Positions 15,550 to 23,500 of a stretch of DNA of 64,000 bases are shown here, piece after piece. The position numbers and the translations under genes are program-made. A model generated the notes under the pieces. The model did not search any database, was not told the origin of the DNA, and was given only the letters and a program-made list of their open reading frames with translations. The stretch comes from Ornithinibacillus gellani (GTDB taxonomy: Bacteria; Bacillota; Bacilli; Bacillales; Amphibacillaceae), in the NCBI RefSeq assembly GCF_003730295.1, contig NZ_QTSZ01000053.1, positions 1 through 64,000 of the forward strand, in the 5' to 3' direction. Within the stretch, counting starts at the first letter, position 1. The number at the start of each line of letters is the position of its first letter.

Positions 15550-15968
15550 CGTGATTAGGAGTAACATAAAAGCATTTTAACTTACGCCATTTCGGAAAAA
15601 TCATGATTACGCGTAACATAAATGCTGTATAACTTATGCCAATTTCGGAAAAATCATGATTACGCGTAACATAAAAGCATTTTAACTTACGCCATTTCAG
15701 AAAAATCATGATTACGCGTAACATAAAAGCTGTTTAACTTCCGCCATTTCGGAAAAATCATGATTACGCGTAACATAAAAGCTTTTTATCTTATGCCAAT
15801 TTCGGAAAAATCATGATTACGCGTAACATAAAAGCTTTTTATCTTATGCCAATTTCGGAAAAATCATGATTACGCGTAACATAAAAGCTTTTTAACTTAT
15901 GCCAATTGGGAAAAATCATGATTACGCGTAACATAAAAGCCATTTATCTTACTCCATTTAGGCAAAAA
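15550..15968 (-). repeat. 52-bp tandem array 1 (8 units, inverted orientation)
   Basis: Eight units of 52-53 bases fill the space between the DUF817 terminator and the next gene. Read on the minus strand, each unit has TGTTACGCGTAATCATGATT, a TTTTCCGAAAT stretch, then GCGTAAGTTAAAA or GCATAAGTTAAAA. This is the same unit as in arrays 2-4 (TTAAGTTACGCGAAATC...GGAGTAAGTTAAAC) but on the opposite strand. The last unit (from about 15918) is degenerate. Confidence 0.9.
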
Positions 15969-16034
15969 CACCAATATCACATACTTTAAATAATATATAG
16001 GAAGAGAGCATGGCCCAATCATGATCTGAAAAAA

Positions 16035-17069
16035 TTAATTGTACATATATTGCTTGTTTTTTTCTTTAAAAGCTTCATTATGTGAGGAGACGAGTGCTGT
16101 TTCGACGGTATTAGGTTCCAAATAAAGCTTGGCACTATTAACAGCATTGGCGGCATCCTGAAAAGCCCCGGCGATTAGATGTAGTTTTCCTTGATAGGTT
16201 AAAATATCTCCTGCTGCAAATAAGCCCGGCACAGAAGATTCCCCCGCTGCATTTCCTTTGACAAAATAGTCATCCTTCAAGTCAATGTCTAAATTGCTTT
16301 CACGGATTAACTGATAATCCCGATGGAATCCGTGATTGACAATGACTGCGTCTACCTCAAGCATATGGGTTTGCAGCGTTTCCGTATTTTTCAAATGAGC
16401 AGCATGTATATGCCCATCTGTGCCAATTAATTTTCCCAATTGAGTGTGGGTGAGATAATTCACCTGATTATGATGTAATCGCGAAATTTCATTTTCATGG
16501 CCCTTTAAAGCTTCTCCGCGGTAAATTAACGTAACCTGTTTCGCAATTGGTGCTAATTCATTTGCCCAATCGATGGCTGCATTTCCACCACCGGATATGA
16601 GGATACGTTTATCTTGAAAGTCCTTCAGTCTCTTCACGCTGTAATGCAGGTTTCCTTGTTCGAATTGGTGAGCATGATCAAGCTCCAATTTTATTGGGGC
16701 GATGACACCGCCACCAACTGCTAGGAGTACGGTCTTAGCGTAGTGAATTGTTTTGGTTGTATGAATATGAAACATACCTGTGTCATCCCGTTGAATCGAC
16801 TGTACCGTTTCATTTCGTGCGACAGTGGGTGAAAAGGTAAGCCCTTGCTCTACCATTTGCTGGATGAATTGTCGTCCTGGAACTGGAGTAAGTCCACCAA
16901 TATCCCATATCATTTTTTCAGGATAGACATGTACTTTTCCGCCCAGCCTGTCATGGGATTCGATTATTTTAACCTTCATTTCCCTTAGCCCGGCATAAAA
17001 CGATGCAAATAAACCAGCGGGACCACTGCCAATTATGGTGATGTCAAATATATCTTTTGTGTTAATCAA
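16035..17069 (-). CDS. Thioredoxin-reductase-like flavoprotein (ferredoxin/flavodoxin-NADP reductase, YcgT/YumC type)
   Basis: This 344-residue protein has an N-terminal FAD site (ITIIGSGPAGLFASFYAGLR), an NADPH site (ILISGGGNAAIDWANELA) and the C-terminal FAD segment GLFAAGDILTY. There is no CxxC pair, so it is not a thioredoxin reductase. Bacillus YumC and YcgT are ferredoxin/flavodoxin-NADP reductases with this layout. The start is TTG with GAAAGGAAG upstream. It lies downstream of a Fur-controlled siderophore ATPase on the same strand, so delivering electrons to release iron from siderophores is a plausible role, but inferred. Confidence 0.82.
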   Translation of the reverse strand: MINTKDIFDITIIGSGPAGLFASFYAGLREMKVKIIESHDRLGGKVHVYPEKMIWDIGGLTPVPGRQFIQQMVEQGLTFSPTVARNETVQSIQRDDTGMFHIHTTKTIHYAKTVLLAVGGGVIAPIKLELDHAHQFEQGNLHYSVKRLKDFQDKRILISGGGNAAIDWANELAPIAKQVTLIYRGEALKGHENEISRLHHNQVNYLTHTQLGKLIGTDGHIHAAHLKNTETLQTHMLEVDAVIVNHGFHRDYQLIRESNLDIDLKDDYFVKGNAAGESSVPGLFAAGDILTYQGKLHLIAGAFQDAANAVNSAKLYLEPNTVETALVSSHNEAFKEKNKQYMYN

Positions 17070-17125
17070 CAGCTATCTTCCTTTCTAAATAATGTGATAA
17101 TTTAGGGTGCAGGCAGTCAGATTGC

Positions 17126-17203
17126 TTAAAATAAATACTTGAAAACTAAAAATGGAGGTGTTGCCCATGCACCGACTTCTCCGCTGTAATCGGCCTTACC
17201 CAT
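17126..17203 (-). CDS. Possible 25-residue small protein
   Basis: ATG at 17203 on the minus strand opens a frame reading MGKADYSGEVGAWATPPFLV and ending FKYLF, with GGAGG about 10 bases upstream. It sits between the siderophore ATPase and the flavoprotein gene in the same direction. I do not recognise it. The hydrophobic C-terminal half could touch the membrane. An open frame on the other strand (17167-17268) also has a good ribosome binding site, so coding here is uncertain. Confidence 0.3.
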   Translation of the reverse strand: MGKADYSGEVGAWATPPFLVFKYLF

Positions 17204-17242
17204 CAAACCACATCCTCCAAGGTGTGTATATCAATATCACGG

Positions 17243-18049
17243 TTAACTTATTTGGCCGTGCATTGTAGATTGTAATTGATAAGATAGACAAATTGGTTTA
17301 TTACTAAATGGGCAAGCAGCAAAATAAGCATCAATGCCAAAGATTTTTTGCAGGTTATCATGTGTCATCACTTCATCCGGTGTGCCTTCGGTAATAAGCT
17401 TGCCATCTCGCATTGCAATTAAATAATCGGAGAAACGGGAAGCATGGTTCAAATCATGCAGCACCATGACAATGGTTTTGCCTTCTTCTTCATTTAATTT
17501 TTGTAGTAATAATAAGATATCCATCTGATGTGCCAAATCCAGATAGGTGGTTGGCTCATCTAAAATTAGTATGTCTGTTCCTTGGGCTAATGCCATCGCG
17601 ATCCAGACACGTTGCAGTTGTCCACCTGATAGCGCATCAATAGTACGATCTTTAAATTCATCTAATCCAGTTACATGAATTGCCCAATTCATATATTCAT
17701 GGTCCTCACTGGTTAGGCTGCCGAAGCCACGGCGATGGGGGAAACGTCCATAGGAAATTAACTCATACACGGTTAAACCATCTGGTGCTTGCGCTGTTTG
17801 TGGTAGGATTGCCATTTTTTTGGCGATTTCCTTCGTATGAATCGTTTGAATTTCCTTTCCCTCCAAAAGAACGGTACCGTGTTGAGCTTTTAGAATTCGG
17901 GCAATCGTTTTTAAAAAGGTTGATTTACCACAGCCATTCGGACCAATAATCGTCGTCACTTTTTTCTCCGGAATAGAGATGGAAAAATCCTTTACGATTA
18001 GCGACTTCGTGTAGCCCACATTTATATCTTCTGCCTTTAGTGCAAACAT
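17243..18049 (-). CDS. Ferric siderophore ABC transporter ATP-binding protein (FecE/FhuC/YusV type)
   Basis: This 268-residue protein has Walker A GPNGCGKST, Q-loop LPQTAQAPDGLTVYE, ABC signature LSGGQLQRVWIAMAL, Walker B ILILDEPTTYLD and the H-loop MVLHDLNHA. The YGRFPHR segment is typical of iron-siderophore importers. Two Fur boxes lie directly upstream, so iron starvation should induce it. No permease or binding-protein gene is next to it, so it probably powers a permease encoded elsewhere, as YusV does in B. subtilis. The C-terminal 30 residues are variable. Confidence 0.92.
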   Translation of the reverse strand: MFALKAEDINVGYTKSLIVKDFSISIPEKKVTTIIGPNGCGKSTFLKTIARILKAQHGTVLLEGKEIQTIHTKEIAKKMAILPQTAQAPDGLTVYELISYGRFPHRRGFGSLTSEDHEYMNWAIHVTGLDEFKDRTIDALSGGQLQRVWIAMALAQGTDILILDEPTTYLDLAHQMDILLLLQKLNEEEGKTIVMVLHDLNHASRFSDYLIAMRDGKLITEGTPDEVMTHDNLQKIFGIDAYFAACPFSNKPICLSYQLQSTMHGQIS

Positions 18050-18065
18050 TTTTCACACACCCATC

Positions 18066-18084
18066 ATTGAGAATCATTTTCAAT
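18066..18084. promoter_or_regulatory. Fur box (proximal to the ATPase start)
   Basis: ATTGAGAATCATTTTCAAT is a 19-base near-palindrome matching the Fur consensus (TGAGAATCATTTTCA). It lies 17 bases upstream of the siderophore ATPase start on the minus strand. Confidence 0.85.
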
Positions 18085-18098
18085 TACTAATAAGTATA

Positions 18099-18117
18099 TT
18101 GATAATGATTCTCAATG
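18099..18117. promoter_or_regulatory. Fur box (distal)
   Basis: TTGATAATGATTCTCAATG is a second Fur-type inverted repeat, 33 bases from the first. Paired boxes suggest tight iron control of the minus-strand ATPase. Confidence 0.85.
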
Positions 18118-18255
18118 TCAATTGGATTTTTTATGGTCCATGTAGGAGAGGGAATTTCTAATCATGGATACAACGGAAAGGATTTGTGAAAAGAAGGGAT
18201 TCATGACATGTGGAATTGTATAAGATTGGTTTACGAGGTGTTGCCAAATGATGGC

Positions 18256-19155
18256 TTAACCAATTCCTAAAATAACCGCTGTCATCATAGCGAGTAATAA
18301 CAGTATTTTTTCAATTTGACTGATTTGCTGAACGTTGTCGGTTATTATCTTTTGCACCAGTATGATAGCTATCGCGCAAAGCAAGAATGTGCCGATAGCA
18401 GCAAATGGCCTGTCTATCCACACCCAGAAGCTACATAGGATTGCCAAAATGTAATAAACGGTAGCTGGAAGGCGAGCAGCTTTTTTACCAAATCGTTCGA
18501 CGAAAAATACGACAGTCGTACGTTTTTTGGGTGTAGCAAATTGATCTGCCTGTAAATCCGGAATGTGATGCACCATCACCCAGCCCATACAAATAAATGC
18601 GTTAATAAGCGCATTTTGTATTGCCCAAATTGGTATGCTGTCCAAAACGAGCCATGGACCAGCAATTCCAAGGGCAAAAAGAGAGGGAAAAAGGCTTAGC
18701 CAATCACCAGCAAAGGGGCGATAGCTAAAAAGAAATGGTGGAACAGAGTAGGAAACTGTTGCCCAGACTCCAATGAATAAAAGGCATGCTAGTTTAAATT
18801 TAGCCGTGATGAGTAGGATGAATACGAGTAGGAGTAAGGAGATGGTTAGCCATTTACCTAACATACGCAGCTGTTTAGCTGTAAACAGACGAGTCTGAAT
18901 CACCCTGCTGCCACCGGATAAAATTGCGGGACTGTGTGCATCTGTACCAGTTCGGTAATCGGTATAGTCATTTAAGGCATGGGTTAAAATGCCATGAATC
19001 GTCACAGCTGCAATACTAAGAAATATAAATAGAAAGCCGAGTGATATTGACGAAATGGATGTGCGCAAATAAATTGGAAGCAAGCTTGATAAAATGGTTG
19101 CCATACTAGAAGAAATCACTGCTATTACCCGAATAAGTACCCATATTTTTAACAT
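18256..19155 (-). CDS. UbiA-family prenyltransferase
   Basis: This protein of about 299 residues has some eight or nine membrane helices and both aspartate motifs of the UbiA superfamily: NDYTDYRTGTD after helix 2 and DLQAD in the middle loop. Members attach a polyprenyl chain to an aromatic ring, as MenA does in menaquinone synthesis; the acceptor here is not evident. A longer frame reaches 19338, but ATG 19155 has GGAAGAGGAG upstream and removes an unlikely N-terminal tail. It diverges from the DUF1992 gene at 19322. Confidence 0.8.
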   Translation of the reverse strand: MLKIWVLIRVIAVISSSMATILSSLLPIYLRTSISSISLGFLFIFLSIAAVTIHGILTHALNDYTDYRTGTDAHSPAILSGGSRVIQTRLFTAKQLRMLGKWLTISLLLLVFILLITAKFKLACLLFIGVWATVSYSVPPFLFSYRPFAGDWLSLFPSLFALGIAGPWLVLDSIPIWAIQNALINAFICMGWVMVHHIPDLQADQFATPKKRTTVVFFVERFGKKAARLPATVYYILAILCSFWVWIDRPFAAIGTFLLCAIAIILVQKIITDNVQQISQIEKILLLLAMMTAVILGIG

Positions 19156-19321
19156 ATCAGACACTCCTCTTCCTACTATGTTAAAGTATTGTGCTGAAGA
19201 TACCAATTTTATAAGGAAAGATGGTAAATTGTCACTTTCATTGCTCGTACGATTGTCACTATTCTGTATAATGAAAAATAGAACGTTTGCGATTAATCGA
19301 TATGAACTCGGAGGTGTGTAG

Positions 19322-19663
19322 ATGGATAGAAAATACAATGATTTAATCGGTGATATTTTGTCGGAAAGAGGAGAAAAGGATAATTATAAGGGCAAGGGAA
19401 AAGGAAAGCCGCTGCCTAAAAATTATATGGAGAAGGATTTATTTCAAAACTTCCAGGAAAAAGCGAAAGAAGCGGGGTATTTACCAGCATGGTTAACGTT
19501 ACAAAAAGAAATTGCAGCGCTTGTGCAAGAGGCAGTAACTGCGGAAGATGTCGGCATAATAAATGAGCAAATTAAAAAATATAATTCACTTTGTCCGCCG
19601 CCGATGCAAAAACCGCCAATTAACATAGACAGACTGGAATATGCTAAAAAAGTGTGGCGATAA
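19322..19663 (+). CDS. DUF1992 (DnaJ-homologue subfamily C member 28 type) protein
   Basis: This 113-residue soluble protein has GKGKPLPKNYMEKDLF and the segment AGYLPAWLTLQKEI, the hallmark of the DUF1992 domain. No J domain is present, which is normal for bacterial members. The function is unknown. ATG 19322 has GGAGGTG upstream. The next gene starts 26 bases after its stop, so the two are probably co-transcribed. Confidence 0.8.
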   Translation: MDRKYNDLIGDILSERGEKDNYKGKGKGKPLPKNYMEKDLFQNFQEKAKEAGYLPAWLTLQKEIAALVQEAVTAEDVGIINEQIKKYNSLCPPPMQKPPINIDRLEYAKKVWR

Positions 19664-19689
19664 GCGGCAAGACGCAAGGGGGAATTCAG

Positions 19690-21081
19690 ATGCTTCATCT
19701 ACGGGAAATACGGTTGGATGATTTTGCAGAAGTTTTAACATGGAGTAAAAATCATGAGTTTTGTGCAGCGAATGATTGGGAGCAAAACAGGGAGGAACAG
19801 GAGCTGTATCGATGGTGGCATTACTGCTGTCATGATTTACAGACGGAAAGTTTTCGACGAATGGGAATAGCTGAAGGAGATCAATTGATTGGTTATGGAG
19901 ATTTTGTCGCCACGGATAATGGTGCCATGGAGCTGGGAATTGCAATTGGGGATAGTACCGTTTGGGGCAAAGGCCTCGGTACTGCCGCACTCAAGCTTAT
20001 GATAGAGGTTGCTGAGAAGAAATTTGGAATGACCAAACTGCTTGCTGAAACACACGCGACCAATGCAAGGGCCCGCGGAATGTTAAGGAAGGCAGGATTC
20101 CGGGAAATAGCAAGAGTAGATCAAGAAGTGTACATGGGAGAAATAACGGATTTGATTCAATTGGAGCTGCAAATGGTGAATCCCCCTGTGGAGATAAGGA
20201 AATATAAGCCTGTAGATGAATCAGATTTGAGAAGGCTGTTGGCATTAGCGGGAGAGGGAGAGGATTTGTTTTCGTTACTAAATTCTCCGGGTCATGCTTA
20301 TGCCTACGTTGCAAAGGTTAAGGCTGGAATGGCTGGGATTCTGGTTGCTTGGAAAAGCAGATTTCATCCCTATAGTATGTATATGAAAATCATCAGCAAT
20401 CCAGTATATTGTGCTGAAAATGTAGAGGAAAGACTGTTAGCCATGTTGGAGCGACAGTCTTTCCAGCCACGTATTTTACAGACTTCTTTATGGGAAACAT
20501 CGACTTTCTTACGCGATGTTTATGAAAAAGATGGATTTGTGGAAATACGTCGGACTTATATGCCTAAATTGCAGCAGCTGGAAGCCGTAGTGGAGCCGCA
20601 AAAAGCTGTATTGGACGTGAAGGATGGAGATTTGGTTTCCTTATCGGATTTGAAAATGAACCCGAAGATGATGAATTCATTTCTCCGTCTTGTGAAAAAA
20701 AACTATGAAACAAGCCATCTCGTTAATCCAGTCGCTGACCTTCCATTGGAAACTTGGCGAGAAATGATTTTTTCAGATGATGTAATCGAAGAAATGAGCT
20801 TTTTATACGTGGAAAAAGCTAGTGTGGAAGTGCTGGCCTACAGTATGCTGCATTTTTCTGAAGAAGGGAATGCGGTTGAGTTAGGATGGTGCGGCATCGC
20901 GGATAGCGTGTATACTAGTAAACTTCATAGCCTCATTCTGCATCAAATTCAGGGATGTATCGCCCGCGGTATCCTTGAAATCATAGGGGAATTTGATACG
21001 ACCGACCCAATTGCAATGGCGGTTTTAAAGCAGTTTCCCTTTGAACCAGCCCCAGCATGGATCACGCTGCAAAAAAAATGA
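19690..21081 (+). CDS. Tandem two-domain GNAT acetyltransferase
   Basis: This 463-residue protein has a RimJ-like GNAT domain at about 1-170 (WGKGLGTAALKLMIEVAE for acetyl-CoA binding; ATNARARGMLRKAGF) fused to about 290 residues. That second part looks like one or two degenerate GNAT folds (YAYVAKVKAGMAGILVAWKS; YEKDGFVEIRRTYMPKL; LGWCGIADSVYTSKLHSLIL). The substrate is unknown. ATG 19690 follows AGGGGGAA; a frame extension to 19654 would overlap the previous gene. The fusion is unusual in length for GNATs. Confidence 0.75.
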   Translation: MLHLREIRLDDFAEVLTWSKNHEFCAANDWEQNREEQELYRWWHYCCHDLQTESFRRMGIAEGDQLIGYGDFVATDNGAMELGIAIGDSTVWGKGLGTAALKLMIEVAEKKFGMTKLLAETHATNARARGMLRKAGFREIARVDQEVYMGEITDLIQLELQMVNPPVEIRKYKPVDESDLRRLLALAGEGEDLFSLLNSPGHAYAYVAKVKAGMAGILVAWKSRFHPYSMYMKIISNPVYCAENVEERLLAMLERQSFQPRILQTSLWETSTFLRDVYEKDGFVEIRRTYMPKLQQLEAVVEPQKAVLDVKDGDLVSLSDLKMNPKMMNSFLRLVKKNYETSHLVNPVADLPLETWREMIFSDDVIEEMSFLYVEKASVEVLAYSMLHFSEEGNAVELGWCGIADSVYTSKLHSLILHQIQGCIARGILEIIGEFDTTDPIAMAVLKQFPFEPAPAWITLQKK

Positions 21082-21118
21082 ATATAGTGTGATGGGGAAT
21101 TTTTAGGCGGAATTCTCC

Positions 21119-21309
21119 CAGAAATTACCCTCGAAAACGATTCGAGAAAAAAAATCAGATGAAATCCGTTGGAAATTCGTCTCGCGTGCTGTTCGAGTGA
21201 AAAAATCTGAAGACATCGGTGGAAAATTCGCCTCATTCCTTGACGGGTGAAAAAAATCAGTGGAATCAATAGAAAATTCAACTGAACCGCTTCATTTGAG
21301 CTAATTGAC
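21119..21309 (+). repeat. Degenerate 50-bp tandem repeat (3 full units and a partial one)
   Basis: Units begin at about 21119, 21170, 21220 and 21270. The shared pattern is GGAAAATTCG, then CTC, then a GAGTG/GGGTG followed by AAAAAAATC, a purine-rich stretch and TCGG/TCAA. Units differ in many positions. This family is unrelated in sequence to the 52-bp arrays. It fills most of the 314-base gap between the GNAT gene and the zinc-ribbon gene. Confidence 0.65.
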
Positions 21310-21395
21310 TTGATGGCAGCGGGTGCTTGGATTGATTCAGACAAAATGAAGTAAGCCTGGAGCGATTGAAAAATGGCATCAGGCTTAATGTCATG

Positions 21396-21980
21396 TTAAT
21401 CCCATATATAATTTACAATATCTGAATCGGCAATCATCCATTTCCCTTTTTCTTTGACAAGTTCTACAAAGCCTTTCACATTTCTGTTATTTTCCAACTT
21501 TAATTCCCCGTATAACCGAATATTATCTTTTTCGAATGTCTTTGTTTCAGTTACTTGAAATGTTTCAAAGACGTAGCCATCTTTTTTAAATTGTTCCAAG
21601 TCATCGTAAAATGCTTGAGTGCTATTGTTGGTAATAAATTCTTTTGCCATATTAAAATCCTGACGAAAATAGGTATCAGCTGTAAAGCCAATCATGTCAT
21701 ATGCTTCATTGATATCAAATTTAACCATATGTTCCAAAAATGTATTCGCCACTTTTTCTGGGTTATCTTTTTGCATGGAAAATACAGTAAATATAATAAT
21801 AGCAGTAATTAAAACAATCCCCAGCCATTTATAATTTTTCCGAATCGGCTGGGCTTCTGAGGTTGCGGATATATGCCCAGATGGTTGGGAAACCTGCTGT
21901 AGTGGTGCACCACAGTTGCTACAGAATCCGCTATGTTCTTCCAGTTCATTCCCACAGTTTGTACAAAATCGCTGTTTCAA
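21396..21980 (-). CDS. Zinc-ribbon membrane-anchored protein
   Basis: This protein of about 194 residues has an N-terminal zinc ribbon (CTNCG...CSNCG at about 6-25), a linker, one membrane helix (WLGIVLITAIIIFTVFSM, about 55-73) and an outer domain of about 120 residues. The outer part has the look of a DUF4878/NTF2-like fold. The topology puts the zinc ribbon in the cytoplasm. The start is TTG 21980 with GGGGG upstream; earlier in-frame starts would lack a ribosome binding site. The function is unknown. Confidence 0.7.
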   Translation of the reverse strand: MKQRFCTNCGNELEEHSGFCSNCGAPLQQVSQPSGHISATSEAQPIRKNYKWLGIVLITAIIIFTVFSMQKDNPEKVANTFLEHMVKFDINEAYDMIGFTADTYFRQDFNMAKEFITNNSTQAFYDDLEQFKKDGYVFETFQVTETKTFEKDNIRLYGELKLENNRNVKGFVELVKEKGKWMIADSDIVNYIWD

Positions 21981-22220
21981 TAATTTTTCCCCCTTAAGCA
22001 TGTAACATGGCAATTATAAGTCTTATTTCCTATACTGACTATGTCAATCATCATTATTTGCAAAAAATTTAAAATCATTTCAAAATAGGATATGCTAGAA
22101 TGGTGACTTTTTTCAAAGGGATTCTATACTACTTTGTCTTTAAATGCTGCTTGAGGGTTTTTAATAATCAAATTTTCCATGGAAAGTATTTTACAAATAA
22201 TAGTGAAATGGGGATGGAAT

Positions 22221-22868
22221 ATGGATACGGTGATAGAAAAAGTTCGAGGTTTTGTTAGCCAACGGGATGACCGAATGACCATCGGAATTTCCGGTCATGG
22301 GGCTGCCGGTAAATCTACCTTTGCCAGACAACTTGCTGAAAAATTAGGGAAAGAAAAAATCAATTATATCCATACAGATCCCTACATTATTAGTTCAAAT
22401 TTACGAAAGCATGCAGCCATTGACTATACTTACGAAGGTAAAATACATCGCTATAAGATGACGGCATGCCATCCGGATGCGCATTTTTTGCCAGCATTGG
22501 AAAGAGATATTATCATGGTGCGAAGCGGGATAGATTTTTATACGATTGGAACACATTACTCGGAAAGTGTCCTTATTTCATCGGAAAAACAAATAAATAT
22601 CATTGAAGGTATGAGTGTTGCCTATCTTGATCCGGCTTTACTGGATGTGGGCATTTATTTATTTACGGATGGGGAGACAGAATTTCAAAGAAGAAGCGTT
22701 CGGGATGTAAATGAAAGGGGAATGGATTTGACATATCTGCAGCATTCCCATGAAGAACGCAGGATTCAATATGAACTGTTTATGCATCCCTTCAGTGACC
22801 AGTTTGATATCATTGTAAAGCAGGTTGGGGCAACTAGTTACATTGAAAAGGATAGCCTAAATTTATAA
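22221..22868 (+). CDS. Uridine kinase-like P-loop protein
   Basis: This 215-residue protein has Walker A GISGHGAAGKSTFA (about 23-36), IHTDPYI as the substrate-side segment, and LFTDGETEFQRRSVRDVNERG as the lid region with arginines. It resembles the phosphoribulokinase/uridine kinase family. The substrate is not certain. ATG 22221 has GGGATGGA upstream. The GNAT gene follows after 17 bases, so they are co-transcribed. Confidence 0.75.
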   Translation: MDTVIEKVRGFVSQRDDRMTIGISGHGAAGKSTFARQLAEKLGKEKINYIHTDPYIISSNLRKHAAIDYTYEGKIHRYKMTACHPDAHFLPALERDIIMVRSGIDFYTIGTHYSESVLISSEKQINIIEGMSVAYLDPALLDVGIYLFTDGETEFQRRSVRDVNERGMDLTYLQHSHEERRIQYELFMHPFSDQFDIIVKQVGATSYIEKDSLNL

Positions 22869-22885
22869 CAATGAGGTGTAGGTAA

Positions 22886-23326
22886 ATGGAATTTAGACAT
22901 ATCCATGGGATGGCGACTGAACAAGAATTAGTTGGTATTTTGGCATTACATGAAGATATTTTTGGCCGTTCAGATGATTTGGTAGGAAGGATGCGGGAAA
23001 AGCCCGAGCTTATGATTGAGTTAGCAATGGATGCTGGGCAGATTATTGGATACAAGATAGGCTACGCTTTAAATCGGGAGCAGTTTTACAGTTGGCTCGG
23101 CGGAGTGAACATGGCCTATCGAAGTCGGGGTATTGCACTTGAATTAATGAAAAGTCAACATCACCATGCAAAGGAAAAAGGATATCAGGTTATACAAACA
23201 AAAACAAAAAACAAATTTCGCAATATGTTATTATTGAACATCAAATTTGGCTTCGATATCATTGGCACCTATACAGATGGAGAAGGCGAACCAAAGATTA
23301 TTTTAGAGAAACCATTAAATGAATGA
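22886..23326 (+). CDS. GNAT family N-acetyltransferase
   Basis: This 146-residue protein has a GNAT core: GQIIGYKIGYAL as strand 4, LGGVNMAYRSRGIALELMKSQ as the acetyl-CoA loop (RSRGIA), and FRNMLLLNIKFGF as the final helix-strand. The substrate is unknown. GAGGTG lies before the ATG. A hairpin terminator follows. Confidence 0.8.
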   Translation: MEFRHIHGMATEQELVGILALHEDIFGRSDDLVGRMREKPELMIELAMDAGQIIGYKIGYALNREQFYSWLGGVNMAYRSRGIALELMKSQHHHAKEKGYQVIQTKTKNKFRNMLLLNIKFGFDIIGTYTDGEGEPKIILEKPLNE

Positions 23327-23332
23327 ACTCGC

Positions 23333-23366
23333 TAAAGGATTCTGAACATTATCAGGATCTTTTTCT
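23333..23366 (+). terminator. Probable rho-independent terminator
   Basis: AAAGGATTCTGA and TCAGGATCTTTTT form an imperfect hairpin followed by a T-run. Confidence 0.55.
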
Positions 23367-23500
23367 GTGGGGAAGTATTTCATAATTAATCTTAAACTCC
23401 ATAAAAAAATGACCGATATAAAAAAAAGTGGTTCTTTTTACCTATATAATATAAGCGGAATATTAGTTACATCATAAAATACAAATTATGAGGTGTCATC

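Noticed and set aside
15539-15724. Minus-strand frame of 61 codons with internal repeats
   Set aside because: It is produced by the tandem array; it has no ribosome binding site and the repeat phase breaks the frame further on.
18164-18223. 19-codon frame beginning MDTTERICEK
   Set aside because: It has only a weak start region, is very short and shows no feature suggesting coding.
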